Part shown: piece by piece, positions 1 to 9,333 of the stretch
Layout: every line of letters begins with the position of its first letter
Position numbering within the stretch: position 1 is the first letter of the stretch
The notes under the pieces: generated by a model
Database searches by the model: none
Seen by the model: only the letters and a program-made list of their open reading frames with translations
What the model was told of the DNA's origin: nothing
DNA from: JANRIG01 sp033765235
GTDB taxonomy: Bacteria > Bacteroidota > Bacteroidia > Cytophagales > UBA9547
Reading direction: 5' to 3'
NCBI GenBank assembly: GCA_033765235.1
Contig: JANRIG010000036.1
Location: 62,001-126,000 of the forward strand
DNA length: 64,000 nucleotides
Translations under genes and position numbers: made by a program

Positions 1-816
1 TATGGTATTAGAATCTCCGTTTAATACATTGTCTACCAAGTACACTCTTCCCAGAGAGTCCCATGTGCACACAGCTAAGCGGCCATCAGGCATAAAGTCT
101 ATGCCTCCTACTTTGGGGGTAAAATTTTTGTTGTACAATGCAGTATATGTATATGATGGGTGTATTTTTTCTGACAATTTCATGGTTTTTTCAAATCCAT
201 TGATGACATCTGCACCGTATTTCATTCTATTGAGCTTTGGAAATCTGGTTGGCGAATAGTAGAAATTCATATCAGGTATCCAGTCAAACCCGCCTTGGTT
301 CAGATGGTCCCAAGCTACTGATACTTCTTCATATTCTTTTGGTCTTTTGAAGTGCAATGATTTGATTACAAACTTATGATAACCTTGTGTAAGGTTTATA
401 GTAACATCAATATCTCTGAAATCTAAGGCACCGAGCAATTGTGCAACCTCTTTACCATCTATGTACAATGTGGCTGCATCTACAGCTTGAAGTTTGAATA
501 CATAATCTTTTTTGGCAGGAATATACAAGTATGACTCCATGACGGTGAGTGCAGGCAGTTTATTACTAAGATAATATACATTTCCCTGCCAGTGTGCTAT
601 GCCTCCTTGATTAGCCAATCCTGTGAAAAAACATACATCCGTTTGAGCTTCATTGATAGATTTGGCATCAGGATTTTTGAGGCTGTAAGCCTTCACCACT
701 ACTCCTTTTTTGAGGGTGTCAGGGACATTGTTGGGTGCTTGTGCATAATGTGGTATTTGATATAATATATTGAATATCAATATTAATAGTAGTTTGTTAA
801 AACTCATTTTTAGCAT
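1..816 (-). CDS. Secreted PA14-domain / beta-propeller protein, partial (C-terminus beyond the window)
   Basis: The frame is open from an ATG at 816 (a second in-frame ATG is at 807) to the window edge, about 272 codons. The N-terminus is a signal peptide (short Lys-containing start, Leu/Ile-rich core, then HYAQA). Residues about 70-170 look like a PA14 or similar beta-sandwich carbohydrate-binding domain, with LYIDGKEV followed by a GYHKFVIKSLHFKR stretch. From about residue 225 the sequence (GGIDFMPDGRLAVCTWD) is the first blade of a glucose/sorbosone-dehydrogenase-like beta-propeller. It starts 20 bases after the stop of the gene at 837-1559, so the two probably form an operon. Related Bacteroidota proteins often continue into a heme c domain used in extracellular sugar oxidation. 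Whether this one does cannot be seen here. Domain assignment is by eye. Confidence 0.8.
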   Translation of the reverse strand, partial: MLKMSFNKLLLILIFNILYQIPHYAQAPNNVPDTLKKGVVVKAYSLKNPDAKSINEAQTDVCFFTGLANQGGIAHWQGNVYYLSNKLPALTVMESYLYIPAKKDYVFKLQAVDAATLYIDGKEVAQLLGALDFRDIDVTINLTQGYHKFVIKSLHFKRPKEYEEVSVAWDHLNQGGFDWIPDMNFYYSPTRFPKLNRMKYGADVINGFEKTMKLSEKIHPSYTYTALYNKNFTPKVGGIDFMPDGRLAVCTWDSLGRVYLVDNVLNGDSNTI

Positions 817-836
817 AGTGTATTAATTATTAATTA

Positions 837-1559
837 TTAATTGATTGCCGCCGGCAAAAAGTATGTTTTTATATTTGCCGGAATATTATTTTTGAAGAAT
901 AAAATGCCTTTGATGGCATACGATGTATTGTTTTTGCCTATTTTTTCAGATTTTTCTGTAATTACAAAATCTCCTGTTGTCACAAAGTCTGTATAAGTAC
1001 TCAATGATGACACTCCGAGTTCTATGCCAAATTTGTAGCCTTCAGGTATGTTTTTGACCACAAAATTGCGCGCTATGCCCGGCATGCCGTCTTTGGATTT
1101 TTGTATATATTCAGGAGTTTCTTCTATGGTAATTTCTATATTATTAGGACCACTAAATGCATATTTAAGGGTGACTGTGTTATTCATCCATACATACCCC
1201 TTAAACTGTGCTTTGGTATTTTCCACAATTTCTCCGTTTAGTGAAAGCTGCCACACGGGTTTGTCGTATATGCCGTACATATAAGTGTTGCCTTGTGTGG
1301 TAGGCTGTGGACCATGCTTGGAGGTGTACACTGCACCGTCAAAGACTACTCCTGTTTTGCCACCGTTCCATATTTTATATAGTGTACAATCGTTGGCATC
1401 GTAGGCTACCCATAGTTTTTCGTGCAAAGCACAAGTGATCATTCGGGCTCTTTTGTCAAGCACAGATCTGAATACCCACATATCAATAGGTCTTGTTTGC
1501 GCAAATGATATATGTTGGAATAAGATAAAGACTAGAAGATAAAATATAAATTTACGCAT
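837..1559 (-). CDS. Secreted protein resembling the N-terminal module of PA14/cytochrome sugar-oxidation proteins
   Basis: A 240-residue protein with a clear signal peptide ending ISFAQT. The mature start, RPIDMWVFRSVLDKRARM, then LWVAYDANDCTLYKIWNGG and FDGAVYTSKHGPQP, matches by memory the N-terminal beta-rich module of large Bacteroidota c-type cytochrome/PA14 proteins, where it is followed by other domains. Here the protein stops after that module, and the PA14/propeller part follows as a separate gene with its own signal peptide 20 bases downstream. No heme-binding CxxCH is present. The function is unknown; a partner role with the downstream protein at the cell surface is an inference. 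The start is the first Met before a normal signal peptide. Confidence 0.75.
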   Translation of the reverse strand: MRKFIFYLLVFILFQHISFAQTRPIDMWVFRSVLDKRARMITCALHEKLWVAYDANDCTLYKIWNGGKTGVVFDGAVYTSKHGPQPTTQGNTYMYGIYDKPVWQLSLNGEIVENTKAQFKGYVWMNNTVTLKYAFSGPNNIEITIEETPEYIQKSKDGMPGIARNFVVKNIPEGYKFGIELGVSSLSTYTDFVTTGDFVITEKSEKIGKNNTSYAIKGILFFKNNIPANIKTYFLPAAIN

Positions 1560-1848
1560 TATGGTAATAATGAAGAGATATAAAAACCTTAAAATTTACA
1601 TATTTATTAATTATTTTATTAATAAATATTTATTGATATGTATAGAAAATTACACATAAAAATTTAGCAAATGTAAGCAATATTTGAAAAAATATGATGC
1701 TTGAGAAAAATTATTATAAATTAACACCTAATACTCTCAAAAATTTATTTATTATTAAGAATCTGTTTCATTCACTCCCAAAGAAATTATTTTACAAAAA
1801 ATTGGTTACCAACTTCGTGGTTTTGTAATATATGGATTATATTGCAAT
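1560..1848. other. Divergent intergenic region
   Basis: This 289-base, very AT-rich stretch separates the minus-strand gene starting at 1559 from the plus-strand gene starting at 1849, so promoters for both must lie here. No clean TAnnTTTG box was found on either strand. A TGGTTTTG variant at about 1817-1824 is the nearest candidate for the plus-strand gene. Confidence 0.4.
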
Positions 1849-4800
1849 ATGATAAAACGATTATTTTTAATATCATTAGTATTCATATTTTTTGTTTTGT
1901 TACAAAATGTACATGCCCAAGTGCAGCTCGATGCCACAGGAAGTGGCAATGCATTTGCCGTAACTTACCCTGCCATAATACAAAGCGCACCTAATGGAGG
2001 CATAGAATTTACCTTCAAGGCCAACCACAGCATTACAGGTGCTGCCACACTCAATCTTAACAGCACAGGTGCCAAGCCTATATACAAAAATTTTAATAAA
2101 CCCCTCGAAACCAATGATATAATTACAGGACAATTTGTAAAAGTAATATATGACAACAGCGGTGGCGGCAGCTGGCAAATGCTAAGCAAAGAAGCTATGC
2201 CACAAGGCAATGTAAGTGGCTCAGGTGTCAACGGAGCCGTCCCTTTCTGGACAGGTACCAATACCCAAAGTGCCGATGCTGCTAATTTCTTTTGGGATAA
2301 TACCAATAAAAGGTTAGGGATTGGTACCAATACTCCAACATCACAAATCCATGCTAAAGGGGTGGGTGATGGTACCATATTTATTCAAAGAGGGGCAAAT
2401 ACCAACGCTGCAGATATGGTATTTACCAATGCTACCGGCACGCTCGATGCATCACACTGGCAATATGGGATGCGACCGGTAGGCGAGGGTAATTCATTTA
2501 AATTAGCTAACTATCCTTCGGGAACATATACTCCGAGAGTCACGGTATTGTCAACCGGTGAGGTTGGAATTGGCACTATCTCACCCAATGCTTTGCTTCA
2601 TGTGCAAGGCAACAGCACTACCACTGGCATAGCCATGATGCAAAATGCAAGGTTAGGTGCTCTTGCTAACGGTGTCCTTTCTGTAAATGGTGCAGGTGAT
2701 ATGGTATTGGCACCTTCTGGGGCTTCACTTTCAGGCTCCGGCACCAACGGTGCTGTAAACTTCTGGACAGGCACCAGCACACAAAGTGCCGATGCTTCTA
2801 ATTTCTTTTGGGATAATACCAATAAAAGACTCGGAATAGGAACCAATGTGCCCCAAAGACAATTTCACCTCAGTGCCACGGCATTACCCTCAATTATTTG
2901 GGATGAAACCGGACAAGCTGCTGATGAAAGAATATGGGGAATGAACGCAAACAATGGAATATTTTATGGCTTTGCTTCAAACGATGCTTACTCAGCCACC
3001 AGCAATTGGCTGGAAGTGAGGAGGGTAGGAGGCTCAATTACCCGAGTGAATTTTCCCACCGGCAATGTAGGTATAGGGGTTACTAATCCTAATGGAAAGG
3101 TGGACATAGCGGGAGGCGGTGCTGTGGTGATTAATGGCGGACTTGTTAACGCTTCATCGCGCCCTGCCGTAAGTACTTTTCGAATTACAGGCGAGATTGG
3201 TGCATACTCCTTGTCAGCTTTTAATGCCGACGATGGATTTTTGAGGGTAAGTGCAGGCGGCGGATTAACCGGAATAAAATCTTACATTGATTTGTCTGCT
3301 TCCAGTTCAGTAGCCGATATGGATAGAAATATAGTGTTTGGCACCAATGGTAGCGAAAAAATGCGGATTTTGAGCAATGGCAATGTAGGCATTGCCTCCG
3401 CCACACCAATCACAGCTTTAGATGTAAACGGAAAAATACTCAGTCGAAATAGGTTTTCGCTATCACGCAGCGAAGGTTTAGACCCAATTACATCCAAAGT
3501 TTGGAATATCGATAACACAAACAACGATTTACGTTTCTATCAAGAGCCTAATATTACCACCTCTGGGTCTGTAAAAATGACCCTATTGGATGATGGGAGA
3601 TTAAACCTCACCAACGAACTTAATCTTCCTAACGGGGTAAAACTATCTGATGCAGGCGGAAATGTTTACTTAGGCAATGGCTCCCCAACACCAGGTTCGG
3701 ATAATATTACCATTGGTAACACATCTGGAGGGAATGGAAACTATAATATTTTTATGGGAATTAATACCGGAAATGCCAATAGCTCTGGGGTGTCCAATGT
3801 GTTTTTGGGCAGATATGCAGGTGAGTCAAATGTAGATGGAAGCAGTAATATATATATAGGCAATGGTGCAGCGGCAATAGCTAACGTAGGTGGATCAAAC
3901 ATAGCTATTGGTGACGAAGTAGCTCAACAACTTGCCGGTGGAAGCAATAATATATTTTTGGGGGCCCGCGCAGGTAATGGCATTGATGAGGGTACGGATA
4001 ATATCGCAATAGGAAATAATGCAATATTTAATGTTTCTAATATTTCCAACAGTGCAGTAATTGGACGAGGAGCAAACATATCTGCCAGCAACCAAATGGT
4101 AATTGGCAATGGATCAGGCTACGAAATGGAAGTAGGAATAGCAGTAGAACCAACCGCCCGCTTAGATGTAGGTGGCAACATGCGCGTACGAGACCTAGCA
4201 GGGGCAGGTACAAGATTTGTAACAGCCGACAATAACGGATACCTTGGCGTTTCAGCAAGTACATTTGTTACATCTTCGGCTTCTTCCAATAGAATTCCAT
4301 ATATGACCAGTAGCTCTACCATTGGCAATAGCCCAATACAATCCGATGGCTCTTGGGTAGGTATAGGCGTAGCACCTTCAGCCAACTATTTGTTTCGTGT
4401 GGATCAAACATCATCAACATTCCCTGCTGTATATGGCAATAGCAACGTAGCAGGTGGGGTAGGCGTGTGGGGCTATAATAGCAATGCCTCGGGAAATGGC
4501 ACCGGTGTAAGAGGAGTTGCCACAGGTGATGGTTATGGGGTATATGCCGATAATACCAACGTACTTGGATATGCATTATATGCAACAGGCAGAGGGTATT
4601 TTGGCGGCAACGTAGGCATAGGCACTTCTACTCCCAACGCTCCCTTACAATTTTCTAATGCCGCTGCAAACCGTAAAATTGTGATTTTTGAGTCTCTCAA
4701 CAACAATCATCAGTTCATGGGGTTGGGTCATAGCTCAGGTATTTTTAGATTTCAGATAGACAACGATGTTTCTGATTTTGTATTTTACACAGGTATGAGT

Positions 4801-6249
4801 GCAGTAACAAGCAACGAACTTTTCAGAATCAAAGGAAATGGCAACGTAGGCATAGGCATCGCCAACCCCAATGCCTCGCTTTCTATAGCTAGAGGCACAG
4901 GGACAGATGGTACAGCTGCGTTTTCGGGAACAACCCATGTGTCTTACTTCAATTATCAAACCAACGAAGAAACCTTTATACGAGGGGGTAAAACAGGCTC
5001 CAAAATATGGGTCAACGACAGTCACAATGGCGATGTGTTATTGGTCGCGGGGGGAGGCAGAGTAGGTATAGGTGTGGGAATAAGTGTACCATCAGCACTG
5101 CTACATGTAAAGGGTACATCACCATTAGCAATCATTGATGCCAACGCTGCAAGCCAACAATCATCCATCGTTTTTGCAGAAATGGGTACCACCAGATGGC
5201 AGGTTGGGAAACAAACCAACAATTCATTTTTTATTTATGACCAAGCAAATTCACGTGATGTCATCCAAATTAATACAAATTCCAACATCCATTTAGCACC
5301 CACTGCAGGTAATGTGGCAATAGGCCACAATGCACCCAATGCCAAGCTCGATGTATTGGGACAAATGTACAGCCGAGCCTTTAATGCCGGGGCAAGTACC
5401 AGTATCGATTGGAATAATGGGAACGTGCAATATACCAGTGCAAACCCTTCGGCATATACATTTATCAACATGCAGGATGGGGGGATATATCAATTAATCT
5501 CAACTTCCAATGTGTCAGGTACCAATACGTTTTCGCAAGCAGGTCTTACTTTTGTATTTGCCAACCCCAATGGCTTAACCTTATCAGGGCAACCGACAAG
5601 ATATACCTTCACAAGGTTTGGCACTACAGTATATGTAGAGTGGCAAACTATAGGTAGCAACTATGTGGCGGGTCAATTGCAAATCACCGGAGGATCCCCT
5701 GGAGCAGGAAAAGTGCTTACCTCGGATGCTGCCGGGCTGGCCAGCTGGCAAAACCCTCCTGCTCCTCCTGTGAATATGGCTGTGTATCTCGACCAAAAGG
5801 CTAATGGCACCAATGGTGATGTGCCTACCAACAATACTTGGACTACTCGAACCATAAATACCGATCAACTCGTATTGGGCACTGCTATATCTCGTGCCGG
5901 AAATCTCATTACACTTCAACCCGGCAAATACAAAATACATATTATCTCTAGTGCTTCTACCAATGGTGGTGGCAATCCCAACAACTGTTCGTCAAGATTG
6001 CGATTAGTAAACAATGGTACTTCGGCAACTGTTCTCACAGGAATGAACGCTTATTCTAACTTTAATGGAACAGGTTTCAATACCAATATTGCTCCTATGC
6101 TGGACGGATTGCTTGATATAGGTGCTAGCACTACGTATAGGGTAGAGCAAATAATTAACTCTAATACAGCTATGGCTTTTGGTTATGCACAAAGCTTCAC
6201 CAGCACCCCAGAAATATATATGATTGTCGAAATACAAAAATTAGATTAA
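1849..6249 (+). CDS. Large fibre-like surface protein with tail-fibre repeats, YadA-head-like repeats and a C1q-like C-terminus
   Basis: A 1466-residue secreted protein with signal peptide MIKRLFLISLVFIFF... ending at NVHAQ. Most of the chain is made of repeats around the signature (N)VGIGT-x-x-P-x-A-x-L-x-V, found in Bacteroidota tail-fibre-domain proteins and thought to build trimeric stalks. Residues about 610-780 carry repeats such as SNIAIG, NNIFLGARAG and DNIAIGNNA, the left-handed beta-roll pattern of YadA-type adhesin heads. The last roughly 150 residues (from MAVYLDQKANG) look like a C1q/TNF-type jelly roll: a beta-sandwich with LQPGKYKIHI and YRVEQI, ending in MIVEIQKLD. There is no YadA membrane anchor and no recognisable T9SS sorting domain, so how it is held or exported is not evident. 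The likely role is adhesion or a cell-surface fibre. A phage fibre is an alternative, but no phage genes flank it. Confidence 0.85.
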   Translation: MIKRLFLISLVFIFFVLLQNVHAQVQLDATGSGNAFAVTYPAIIQSAPNGGIEFTFKANHSITGAATLNLNSTGAKPIYKNFNKPLETNDIITGQFVKVIYDNSGGGSWQMLSKEAMPQGNVSGSGVNGAVPFWTGTNTQSADAANFFWDNTNKRLGIGTNTPTSQIHAKGVGDGTIFIQRGANTNAADMVFTNATGTLDASHWQYGMRPVGEGNSFKLANYPSGTYTPRVTVLSTGEVGIGTISPNALLHVQGNSTTTGIAMMQNARLGALANGVLSVNGAGDMVLAPSGASLSGSGTNGAVNFWTGTSTQSADASNFFWDNTNKRLGIGTNVPQRQFHLSATALPSIIWDETGQAADERIWGMNANNGIFYGFASNDAYSATSNWLEVRRVGGSITRVNFPTGNVGIGVTNPNGKVDIAGGGAVVINGGLVNASSRPAVSTFRITGEIGAYSLSAFNADDGFLRVSAGGGLTGIKSYIDLSASSSVADMDRNIVFGTNGSEKMRILSNGNVGIASATPITALDVNGKILSRNRFSLSRSEGLDPITSKVWNIDNTNNDLRFYQEPNITTSGSVKMTLLDDGRLNLTNELNLPNGVKLSDAGGNVYLGNGSPTPGSDNITIGNTSGGNGNYNIFMGINTGNANSSGVSNVFLGRYAGESNVDGSSNIYIGNGAAAIANVGGSNIAIGDEVAQQLAGGSNNIFLGARAGNGIDEGTDNIAIGNNAIFNVSNISNSAVIGRGANISASNQMVIGNGSGYEMEVGIAVEPTARLDVGGNMRVRDLAGAGTRFVTADNNGYLGVSASTFVTSSASSNRIPYMTSSSTIGNSPIQSDGSWVGIGVAPSANYLFRVDQTSSTFPAVYGNSNVAGGVGVWGYNSNASGNGTGVRGVATGDGYGVYADNTNVLGYALYATGRGYFGGNVGIGTSTPNAPLQFSNAAANRKIVIFESLNNNHQFMGLGHSSGIFRFQIDNDVSDFVFYTGMSAVTSNELFRIKGNGNVGIGIANPNASLSIARGTGTDGTAAFSGTTHVSYFNYQTNEETFIRGGKTGSKIWVNDSHNGDVLLVAGGGRVGIGVGISVPSALLHVKGTSPLAIIDANAASQQSSIVFAEMGTTRWQVGKQTNNSFFIYDQANSRDVIQINTNSNIHLAPTAGNVAIGHNAPNAKLDVLGQMYSRAFNAGASTSIDWNNGNVQYTSANPSAYTFINMQDGGIYQLISTSNVSGTNTFSQAGLTFVFANPNGLTLSGQPTRYTFTRFGTTVYVEWQTIGSNYVAGQLQITGGSPGAGKVLTSDAAGLASWQNPPAPPVNMAVYLDQKANGTNGDVPTNNTWTTRTINTDQLVLGTAISRAGNLITLQPGKYKIHIISSASTNGGGNPNNCSSRLRLVNNGTSATVLTGMNAYSNFNGTGFNTNIAPMLDGLLDIGASTTYRVEQIINSNTAMAFGYAQSFTSTPEIYMIVEIQKLD
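2209..2850 (+). repeat. Duplicated module inside the fibre gene
   Basis: Two copies of a coding module lie 516 bases apart. The core is about 47 bases with one mismatch (2266-2312 and 2782-2828), including a 30-base identical stretch (2283-2312 and 2799-2828). Both copies encode NGAV-x-FWTGT-x-TQSADA followed by NFFWDNTNKRLGIGTN. This looks like recent internal duplication that can recombine to change fibre length. Confidence 0.75.
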
Positions 6250-6465
6250 TTTATGTCTTTTGGTCTATGACACTCCTACCATTTTTTGCATTAGGTGTGT
6301 AACAGTGAGAGGCATAAATATTACATCTAAAATCTTCTATACCATGCCTATGTTATTGAAAACTACATATAAATATACCGCTATAGATATAAGTGAAAGC
6401 GTGGTGAAAAGGTATATGATAAACATTATAAAATGCTTGATTTCGCCATTCATTGGTTTAAAAAT

Positions 6466-6722
6466 TTAGTGAAACAAACTATCGATATTAATATCTTCCA
6501 AAAATAGGTCGAGCCATTTGGGGTCTTTGAATAGGGTGATATCGAGGCACTTTTGCTGCCGTATGTCATACTCAGCAATGGCATAAAGGTCTGCAATGGC
6601 ATGAAGCTGTAGCTCTGAGTCATGGCTTAACTTTTTTTTAACATTTGAATACCCTTTTGCAATAGCAATTTGTACTTTGATTTGGTATTGAATATTGATA
6701 ATTCTTGTATGGACAGGGTCAT
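6466..6722 (-). pseudogene. Small gene with a frameshift at an A8 run, downstream of the synthase-acyltransferase fusion
   Basis: From ATG 6722 the frame reads 31 codons (MTLSIQELSIFN...) and stops at 6627-6629 just after an A8 run (T8 on the plus strand, 6632-6639). Moving back one base at the run gives a clean continuation of about 55 codons (KLSHDSELQLHAIADLYAI ... ending DINIDSLFH) to a stop at 6466-6468. Nine A's instead of eight would restore a single protein of about 85 residues. The start lies 29 bases after the stop of the 6752-9190 gene, so the two were probably cotranscribed. Loss by one-base deletion, polymerase slippage on the A run, or a sequencing error are all possible. The protein family is not recognised. 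Confidence 0.6.
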
Positions 6723-6751
6723 TTTGATTTAAGATTTAAGATTGTAATTTA

Positions 6752-9190
6752 TTAATATTTTGATGTTACTTCTTGTAAAGAGGCTATGTATTGCATATTG
6801 AAGCTGTCTTTGATTTGTACATAAGCTACAGGCCTTGTGACTTGAGCTCCGAATTTGCATTTCTCCACTGTAGCTCCAAAACCGAGATATATTTTGGTTT
6901 TTTTGAGTATTTTGGCTCTTTCTATTACACGCCATATGCTTTGCCTATAGTTGGCATGGGTGTGCAGATAGTTATAGTCTATGCCTACTATCAAAGGTAT
7001 ATATGTATCGCCTTTGTTATGACAAAATACTGCAGCTATAGGTTTTGTCACGTCATTTTCGCAAATATTGAGTCTTATAATTTCCCAATCGGGTGATTTG
7101 GCAATATTTTCAAAGAATGTAAACGGAAGCTCAAAGGTATTGATGGCCAAGCTCTTTTGCTGTACATTGAGGTATAGTTCGTATAAGTATTTGAGCTCAA
7201 TTAGAGTAGGTTTGGCATAAGATACTTGGTACAAATGGGTATAAGGTTTGGTCTCTTTGCGCAAATATTGTCTTGATTTGGAGCTGTGTACTTGCTCTAT
7301 AAATGTGTCTATATCATCCCACTGCCCGGTAAGGTGTACGGTATGGTTTTCGGGCATTGTGTTGCGGATGTATCCGTTGCTCATCATAAATTCATCCATT
7401 TGCGGGTCATTTTCATCAAGATCACGAATGACAGTGGTATTGGCTTGATATTCATCTTGCAGGGAGGTTATTTTTTCAAATAACATTTGCATAGCTTGCT
7501 TCCAATCTGTATATTGCTTGTCAATATACAGATGATTGCCCTCAGTAATCATAGATCCTATGATGAGGGCTTTGCTGCATAAGTGGTATGGTCCTTCCAC
7601 TTTGCGCATATCTTCTACCTGCCTGGAGACCTGTGCGGCAAACAGCATGTCGTCCTTCGTTAGTGTAGCTGTTGAAAAAGTAGCCAGCACAGGTTTGCCT
7701 CCAGACAAGCAGACTATAAAATAGTCAAATTCCCAGTTGTTTTCAGGCAGTTCTTGGTTGGTAAATGTGTGTTCGAGCAGTTGCATACCTTCATGGTCAA
7801 ATGTACCTCGACCGGCAAAGCAACTGTCCCATAAGGTTTTATCTATTTCACTGATAGATTTGTAGTGGTGAAGTACAAGATTATTGTCATCGTAAATATT
7901 AATGTTGTGTATAGGTTGATTAAATTTGTGCTTCGGCTGCTTGATTTTGAATGCATCATATATCTGTTCCAAGTCAAAGTTTTCATCATGCAAGGCAAGT
8001 GGCAGATGGTGAGCCATAGCTTGCAACATATTTTCTATTTGTTCAAAAGTATGCAGACGGGTAATGGTAAACCTTACGCCTGTATTGCGCAAAGGCACAG
8101 CAGGAAACACGCCGAGGTTGGTATAATATCCTTCTTGCAACATTCTCTTAATGAGGTTGTAACCTACTTTTGGGAGCGATACACCCATGAAGAATACAGC
8201 TGCATTGGTGCTTTTGATAAGTGGCAAGTCAAGTTTGCGTGCTACAAGGTTGGCATACTTAATATTTTCTTGCAGTTCTTCTTGCAACTCATATATTTCA
8301 TTGGTAAGATGTATATCAGCACAAGCATTGGCAGCGCCCAATATGGAAGGTTGTAGAGGTCCGGAGGTGATGAGTGGTCCTCCACAGGTACGTACTTTGC
8401 GTGCTGTATCTTTGTCCGGGAAAACCATGACGGCACCTCCTGTGGCAAAAGCTTTGGCAAGTGAAGTAGCCAATATCATGTGCGGATGTAGATTGATTTG
8501 GCTTAGCACATATCCAGCACCGTGCGTGCCAAATGTGCTCATGCCGTGTGCATCATCTATATACAGCCTAAACTCAGGATAGGTATTCAACAATTTTTCC
8601 AGCTCTTTTACGGGGGCAAAGTCGCCATACATGCTATATACTCCATCTGCCATATACCATACTCGGCTGTATTTTTGTCTGTAAGCTTTTATTTTTTCTT
8701 CCAGTTGGGTAAGTTCATTGTGGCGAGTGAGCTCTACCTTTATGCCTTTACTTTTGATAATATCGCATGCAGTGTGTATGCTGCTGTGTACCTGATGGTC
8801 GAGCAATACAATATCATCAGGTGCTACCACCACAGGTATGGTGGCAATATGCCCAAGGGTAGTAGTAGGAGTTACTACGCAGTGTGCTTGGAATATTTGG
8901 TCAAACTTATGCTCAAGTACTTTGTATTCATGTATAGATACATAAGCCCTTGATTCTGAAAACTGTGTGCCGTATTTTTCTATGGCATTTGAGGCACCTC
9001 TTTTTAGTCGTGTATCAAACTCTAATCCGAGATAGCTGCATGAGCCAAAGTTTATTACATCATTTCCTGAGAGGTCAAATACGTTGCCTGTGATACCGTT
9101 TTTACCGCCATAGAGGTGCAAAATATTTTTTTTCACACCATCTGTCACTATTTGGTCTATAGTTTCGATCAAGGAATTTATTTTTGCCAT
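6752..9190 (-). CDS. Alpha-oxoamine synthase fused to a GNAT/FemAB-like acyltransferase
   Basis: An 812-residue two-domain protein. Residues 1 to about 400 form a PLP-dependent fold-type I enzyme of the alpha-oxoamine synthase family (BioF, KBL, serine palmitoyltransferase, cysteate acyltransferase). They carry the cofactor Asp/His in IDDAHG (about 212-216) and the Schiff-base Lys in ATSLAKAFATGG (about 246). Such enzymes condense an amino acid with an acyl thioester and release CO2. Residues about 430-812 look like a double GNAT domain of the FemAB/BioF2-like type, which moves acyl or aminoacyl groups. There is no signal peptide, so it is cytoplasmic. A lipid role, such as sphingolipid- or sulfonolipid-type long-chain base formation plus N-acylation, is an inference. 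The substrate cannot be read from the sequence. The frameshifted small gene at 6466-6722 follows. Confidence 0.85.
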   Translation of the reverse strand: MAKINSLIETIDQIVTDGVKKNILHLYGGKNGITGNVFDLSGNDVINFGSCSYLGLEFDTRLKRGASNAIEKYGTQFSESRAYVSIHEYKVLEHKFDQIFQAHCVVTPTTTLGHIATIPVVVAPDDIVLLDHQVHSSIHTACDIIKSKGIKVELTRHNELTQLEEKIKAYRQKYSRVWYMADGVYSMYGDFAPVKELEKLLNTYPEFRLYIDDAHGMSTFGTHGAGYVLSQINLHPHMILATSLAKAFATGGAVMVFPDKDTARKVRTCGGPLITSGPLQPSILGAANACADIHLTNEIYELQEELQENIKYANLVARKLDLPLIKSTNAAVFFMGVSLPKVGYNLIKRMLQEGYYTNLGVFPAVPLRNTGVRFTITRLHTFEQIENMLQAMAHHLPLALHDENFDLEQIYDAFKIKQPKHKFNQPIHNINIYDDNNLVLHHYKSISEIDKTLWDSCFAGRGTFDHEGMQLLEHTFTNQELPENNWEFDYFIVCLSGGKPVLATFSTATLTKDDMLFAAQVSRQVEDMRKVEGPYHLCSKALIIGSMITEGNHLYIDKQYTDWKQAMQMLFEKITSLQDEYQANTTVIRDLDENDPQMDEFMMSNGYIRNTMPENHTVHLTGQWDDIDTFIEQVHSSKSRQYLRKETKPYTHLYQVSYAKPTLIELKYLYELYLNVQQKSLAINTFELPFTFFENIAKSPDWEIIRLNICENDVTKPIAAVFCHNKGDTYIPLIVGIDYNYLHTHANYRQSIWRVIERAKILKKTKIYLGFGATVEKCKFGAQVTRPVAYVQIKDSFNMQYIASLQEVTSKY

Positions 9191-9333
9191 AACAGTCTCA
9201 TTTACAAGATATGATAAAGCAAAATTCCTAAACTTATATGTAACAAAAATCAGACAAAAGTCGTATTTTTACATAAAAAATTGCATCTAAATGTGGGGGT
9301 TTTTGTCCCTTTATAAGTGGATTTATACTGATT

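Noticed and set aside
6260..6469. 69-codon plus-strand frame after the fibre gene
   Set aside because: No ribosome-binding site, unusual composition with no protein-like pattern, and it runs into the opposite-strand small gene.
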